The notes beneath the pieces are model-generated. The model had not been told where the DNA came from. It made no database searches and saw only the letters and a list, made by a program, of their open reading frames with translations. A stretch of DNA of 34,495 nt from NCBI GenBank assembly GCA_000817105.1, contig JUEP01000022.1, forward strand, positions 1 through 34,495. The letters are read 5' to 3'. How positions within the stretch are numbered: position 1 is the stretch's first letter; every line of letters starts with the position of its first letter. The DNA comes from a marine actinobacterium MedAcidi-G3 (lineage in GTDB: Bacteria; Actinomycetota; Acidimicrobiia; Acidimicrobiales; Poriferisodalaceae). Made by a program: the position numbers and the translations under genes. Positions 32,594 to 34,495 of the stretch are shown here, in pieces.

Positions 32594-33400
32594 ATGGCAG
32601 TTCTCGAATATCAGCTAGAGGGCAATGTTGGTTTGGTAACGCTAAATCGGCCCGAAGCTCGTAATTCCCTTAGCCCGGAGCTCATAGTGGCTCTCGCAGA
32701 AATTTGGGAAAGCATCAAAGCGGACTCTGAGGTTCGGGTTGTAGTCCTGACGGGGGCTGATAATTCAACTTTTTGTTCAGGTTTCGATTTAGGAACCACA
32801 ATTCCCCTCATCACGGGATCTCGAGAACCGCAAGACAAATTTGAAGAAGCGATATCCGAGGATAAAGAATTATTGCGGCGAGCAACTCTCGTAGGGCACG
32901 ACATAGGCAAGCCAATCATCGCTGCGGTCAACGGTCACGCTATCGCAGGGGGCATGGAGCTTTTACTTGCCTGTGACCTTCGCGTAGTTGCCCAGGGAGT
33001 AAAGCTAGGTCTATCTGAGGTTGCCCTCGGCCTTATCCCCGGCATGGGCGGCACGGCCCTACTGCGTCGACATCTACCGGGTGCCTTGGCTATGGAAATG
33101 GTGCTTGGCGCTAAACCGATTGTCAGCGACGATCTAGCTCACTCGGGATTGTTCAATCGCCTGGTCCCGGTGTCGGACACCTTGTCTTCAGCGATGGAAC
33201 TCGCTCAAACTATCGCATCGAACGCTCCGTTAGCTGTTCAGGCAGCTCGGCAAGTCGTTCGGAAGTCAGCAGATCTGGAAGAGTTGGAAGCCCTACTTCT
33301 CGAAACTCAAATCGGAGAAACTCTTGCTAAAACTGAAGATGCGATGGAGGGACCTTTAGCCTTCATGGAGAAACGGCCTCCGAAATTTCAGGGTCGATAA
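32594..33400 (+). CDS. Enoyl-CoA hydratase/isomerase (crotonase) family protein
   Basis: 268 aa, standard crotonase. Both acidic catalytic positions are present: Glu in AIAGGMELLLACDLRV (about 122) and Glu in LGLSEVALGLIPGMGGTALLRR (about 142). The oxyanion segment FCSGFDL precedes them. It hydrates or isomerises enoyl-CoA, in beta-oxidation or a related route. It is 1 nt from the PhyH gene, so the two should act on the same acyl-CoA chain. The C-terminal end EKRPPKFQGR is typical. Confidence 0.93.
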   Translation: MAVLEYQLEGNVGLVTLNRPEARNSLSPELIVALAEIWESIKADSEVRVVVLTGADNSTFCSGFDLGTTIPLITGSREPQDKFEEAISEDKELLRRATLVGHDIGKPIIAAVNGHAIAGGMELLLACDLRVVAQGVKLGLSEVALGLIPGMGGTALLRRHLPGALAMEMVLGAKPIVSDDLAHSGLFNRLVPVSDTLSSAMELAQTIASNAPLAVQAARQVVRKSADLEELEALLLETQIGETLAKTEDAMEGPLAFMEKRPPKFQGR

Positions 33401-33477
33401 TCTATAGATGATTGAACGCAGCACCCGCTCTTGCGCTGCTATCTCTTTGGCCTTGTGCCCCTGAATCTGGCTAACTA

Positions 33478-33526
33478 TTGAACCCTTCCACTAGAGCTCG
33501 TGGCTCTTTGGAGCTAGGCGGTTCAA
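33478..33526. repeat. Inverted repeat between convergent genes
   Basis: TTGAACC (33478-33484) and GGTTCAA (33520-33526) are perfect arms, with a 5-bp inner stem AGCTC/GAGCT (33495-33499 with 33511-33515). It fills part of the 126-nt gap between the convergent enoyl-CoA hydratase and DUF1330 genes. A two-way terminator is possible, though no clear T-run is present. Confidence 0.4.
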
Positions 33527-33913
33527 CTAGGTGAGATCCGGTAATTCGAGGATGTGCGCTTCCTCGACGCATGTTCTCCGATAGCGAAACATTTCTTTGG
33601 CGCCGTCCGCGTCGGGTAACTCAAGAAACGCTTTATGGCTTGGGTACCACACCGCTAGAACTTCGTGAAAACCTTCGAGGTTGCCAACTACCGAGCCCTG
33701 GACCGGTGCGCGCCACAAAACAGAGCCCCCAACCTCTCCTACCGAATGATTAATTGCCTCCATATATGCGGCGTAATTTTCCCCTCCTGGGAAGTTGACT
33801 TCCGGGCGATATCTGTTGATGTTCAACATCACGAGTGGGCTCTCTTCGGAAGCCGCAGCCATCTTCTTCAATCGCTCCATCTGATGTATCGCTGAGGTGT
33901 TCTTGCCGTCCAT
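33527..33913 (-). CDS. DUF1330-family ferredoxin-like-fold protein
   Basis: 128 aa. The LVMLNINRYRPEVNFPGGENYAAYMEAI stretch, then GGSVLWRAPVQGSVVGN and the end VLAVWYPSHKAFLELPDADGAKEMFRYRRT match the dimeric alpha-beta-barrel DUF1330/YciI-like group, often found beside acyl-CoA or aromatic catabolism. The first 25 residues look like an extension. No catalytic residue can be named. It is divergent from the thioesterase gene, with only a short gap to that gene's possible GTG start. Confidence 0.8.
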   Translation of the reverse strand: MDGKNTSAIHQMERLKKMAAASEESPLVMLNINRYRPEVNFPGGENYAAYMEAINHSVGEVGGSVLWRAPVQGSVVGNLEGFHEVLAVWYPSHKAFLELPDADGAKEMFRYRRTCVEEAHILELPDLT

Positions 33914-33997
33914 GCGATCAAGCTAGCCCGAACAGTGAGAACCGAAGAGCAACGACGCCTACCCTTTAGATATATCCGATTAGAGGGGGCCTATTTG

Positions 33998-34465
33998 ATG
34001 ACACCTTTGGAGTACTTTGAAGCCTCTTCAGAGGGTGAGGCATGGCACCTGCATATGCCCACCGAAATTCATGGAGCCTTTGGAGGCGTCACCGGCGGCG
34101 CCTTAGCAGCAGCGGCCATCGCTGTAGCACGCACGGTCAAGCCGAACCGAATCGCAGCTGGCGTCGACATACATTTTCTTCGCGGTTTATCAACCGTCCA
34201 AGCAACAGCTCAAATCACAATTCTTTCATCTGGACGAAGCATCACAATTCTTCGAGTCGAATTCCGAGACGACGCAGGTAACCCAACAACCGAAGCTCGC
34301 GTAGTCTTGGCCGCTCCAGAATCTCTCAGAACCGATATCCAAGCGACTAACCGAGACACCGGACTCTTAGGCCCTCCGCCTTCCGATCTTTACGAAAATG
34401 CTAAGCCTTGGATCACAAGCTGTCTCATACTTTTTATGCATATTAGATTGCTTTATGTTATATGA
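33998..34465 (+). CDS. Hotdog-fold acyl-CoA thioesterase-like protein, possibly truncated
   Basis: 155 aa from the ATG at 33998, with GAGGGGG 8 nt before it. A GTG at 33935 would add 21 residues without domain character. HGAFGGVTGGALAAAAIAVARTV is the family helix with the catalytic region, and VDIHFLRGLSTVQATAQITIL and ILRVEFRDDAGNPTTEARVVLAA are the following strands, as in TesB/PaaI-like thioesterases. Double-hotdog relatives are about 260 aa. Here the protein turns after PPPSDLYENAKPW into a 16-residue hydrophobic tail from AT-rich DNA. The true C-terminus may be lost to an insertion or to an assembly edge. Confidence 0.7.
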   Translation: MTPLEYFEASSEGEAWHLHMPTEIHGAFGGVTGGALAAAAIAVARTVKPNRIAAGVDIHFLRGLSTVQATAQITILSSGRSITILRVEFRDDAGNPTTEARVVLAAPESLRTDIQATNRDTGLLGPPPSDLYENAKPWITSCLILFMHIRLLYVI

Positions 34466-34495
34466 TTCACTAATGCATTCTGTAACATTCTCATG
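34419..34495. other. AT-rich edge segment, possible insertion end
   Basis: About 77 nt to the window end have roughly one-third GC by eye, clearly below the rest. The stretch begins CTGTCTCAT, a start seen in some insertion-sequence ends, and contains ATGCATATTAG and CTAATGCAT as near inverted repeats. No transposase is visible because the window ends. It may be an element boundary or an assembly edge. Confidence 0.3.

Noticed and set aside
1-34495. CRISPR arrays, rRNA, integrases or phage genes
   Set aside because: No regularly spaced direct repeats, rRNA-like stretches or mobile-element proteins were found. Only the last 77 nt hint at a possible element edge.

Overview
The window reads as a piece of a chromosome from a free-living, aerobic, probably marine actinobacterium of the Acidimicrobiia type. 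Base composition is near half GC by eye. The lineage is inferred from these features: a long actinobacterial 2-isopropylmalate synthase preceded by a Leu-codon leader peptide, an F420-type luciferase-like oxidoreductase, several apparently leaderless genes with a TAnnnT box 6-9 nt before the start, a 6C-type small RNA, and PGPGW, DUF805 and DUF2088 proteins. Genes are densely packed with many 1-4 nt overlaps. I see no phage, integrase, CRISPR array, rRNA or tRNA.

Layout. 1-3140: tail of a CaiB/BaiF CoA-transferase, a membrane J-domain protein, a zinc-ribbon protein and release factor 3 (prfC). 3200-6720: an LLM oxidoreductase coupled to a thiolase-like protein without the usual catalytic Cys, then a degenerate Ppx/GppA-like protein. 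6780-8670: leuA with a complete attenuator. 8710-13090: an alpha/beta hydrolase, a membrane-anchored MurF-like ligase, a D-Ala-D-Ala ligase homologue and a lipoprotein with three Cys4 repeats, two of the three junctions overlapping. 13090-18640: a TetR regulator divergent from a lipid operon (acyl-CoA reductase/HAD fusion, LarA-like DUF2088 protein, PlsC acyltransferase), with an 18-bp palindrome between them.

18730-25080: aconitase of mitochondrial-type length, a minus-strand small RNA with three C-rich loops, a LysR regulator, a carboxyltransferase and citrate synthase. 25100-31320: quinone oxidoreductase, acyl-CoA dehydrogenase, tyrosine phosphatase, metallo-beta-lactamase-fold enzyme, PGPGW protein, fumarase and DUF805 protein. 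31420-34495: phytanoyl-CoA dioxygenase-like protein with an enoyl-CoA hydratase, a DUF1330 protein and a thioesterase whose 3' end runs into an AT-rich stretch at the window edge.

Together the genes describe acyl-CoA and TCA-cycle metabolism (aconitase, citrate synthase and fumarase within about 12 kb), leucine synthesis, membrane lipid making and cell-wall peptide ligation. The most interesting parts are the small RNA with its own promoter facing away from the LysR gene, the leuA attenuator, the hydrolase/MurF-like/Ddl/lipoprotein group, and the TetR-controlled reductase/DUF2088/acyltransferase operon.
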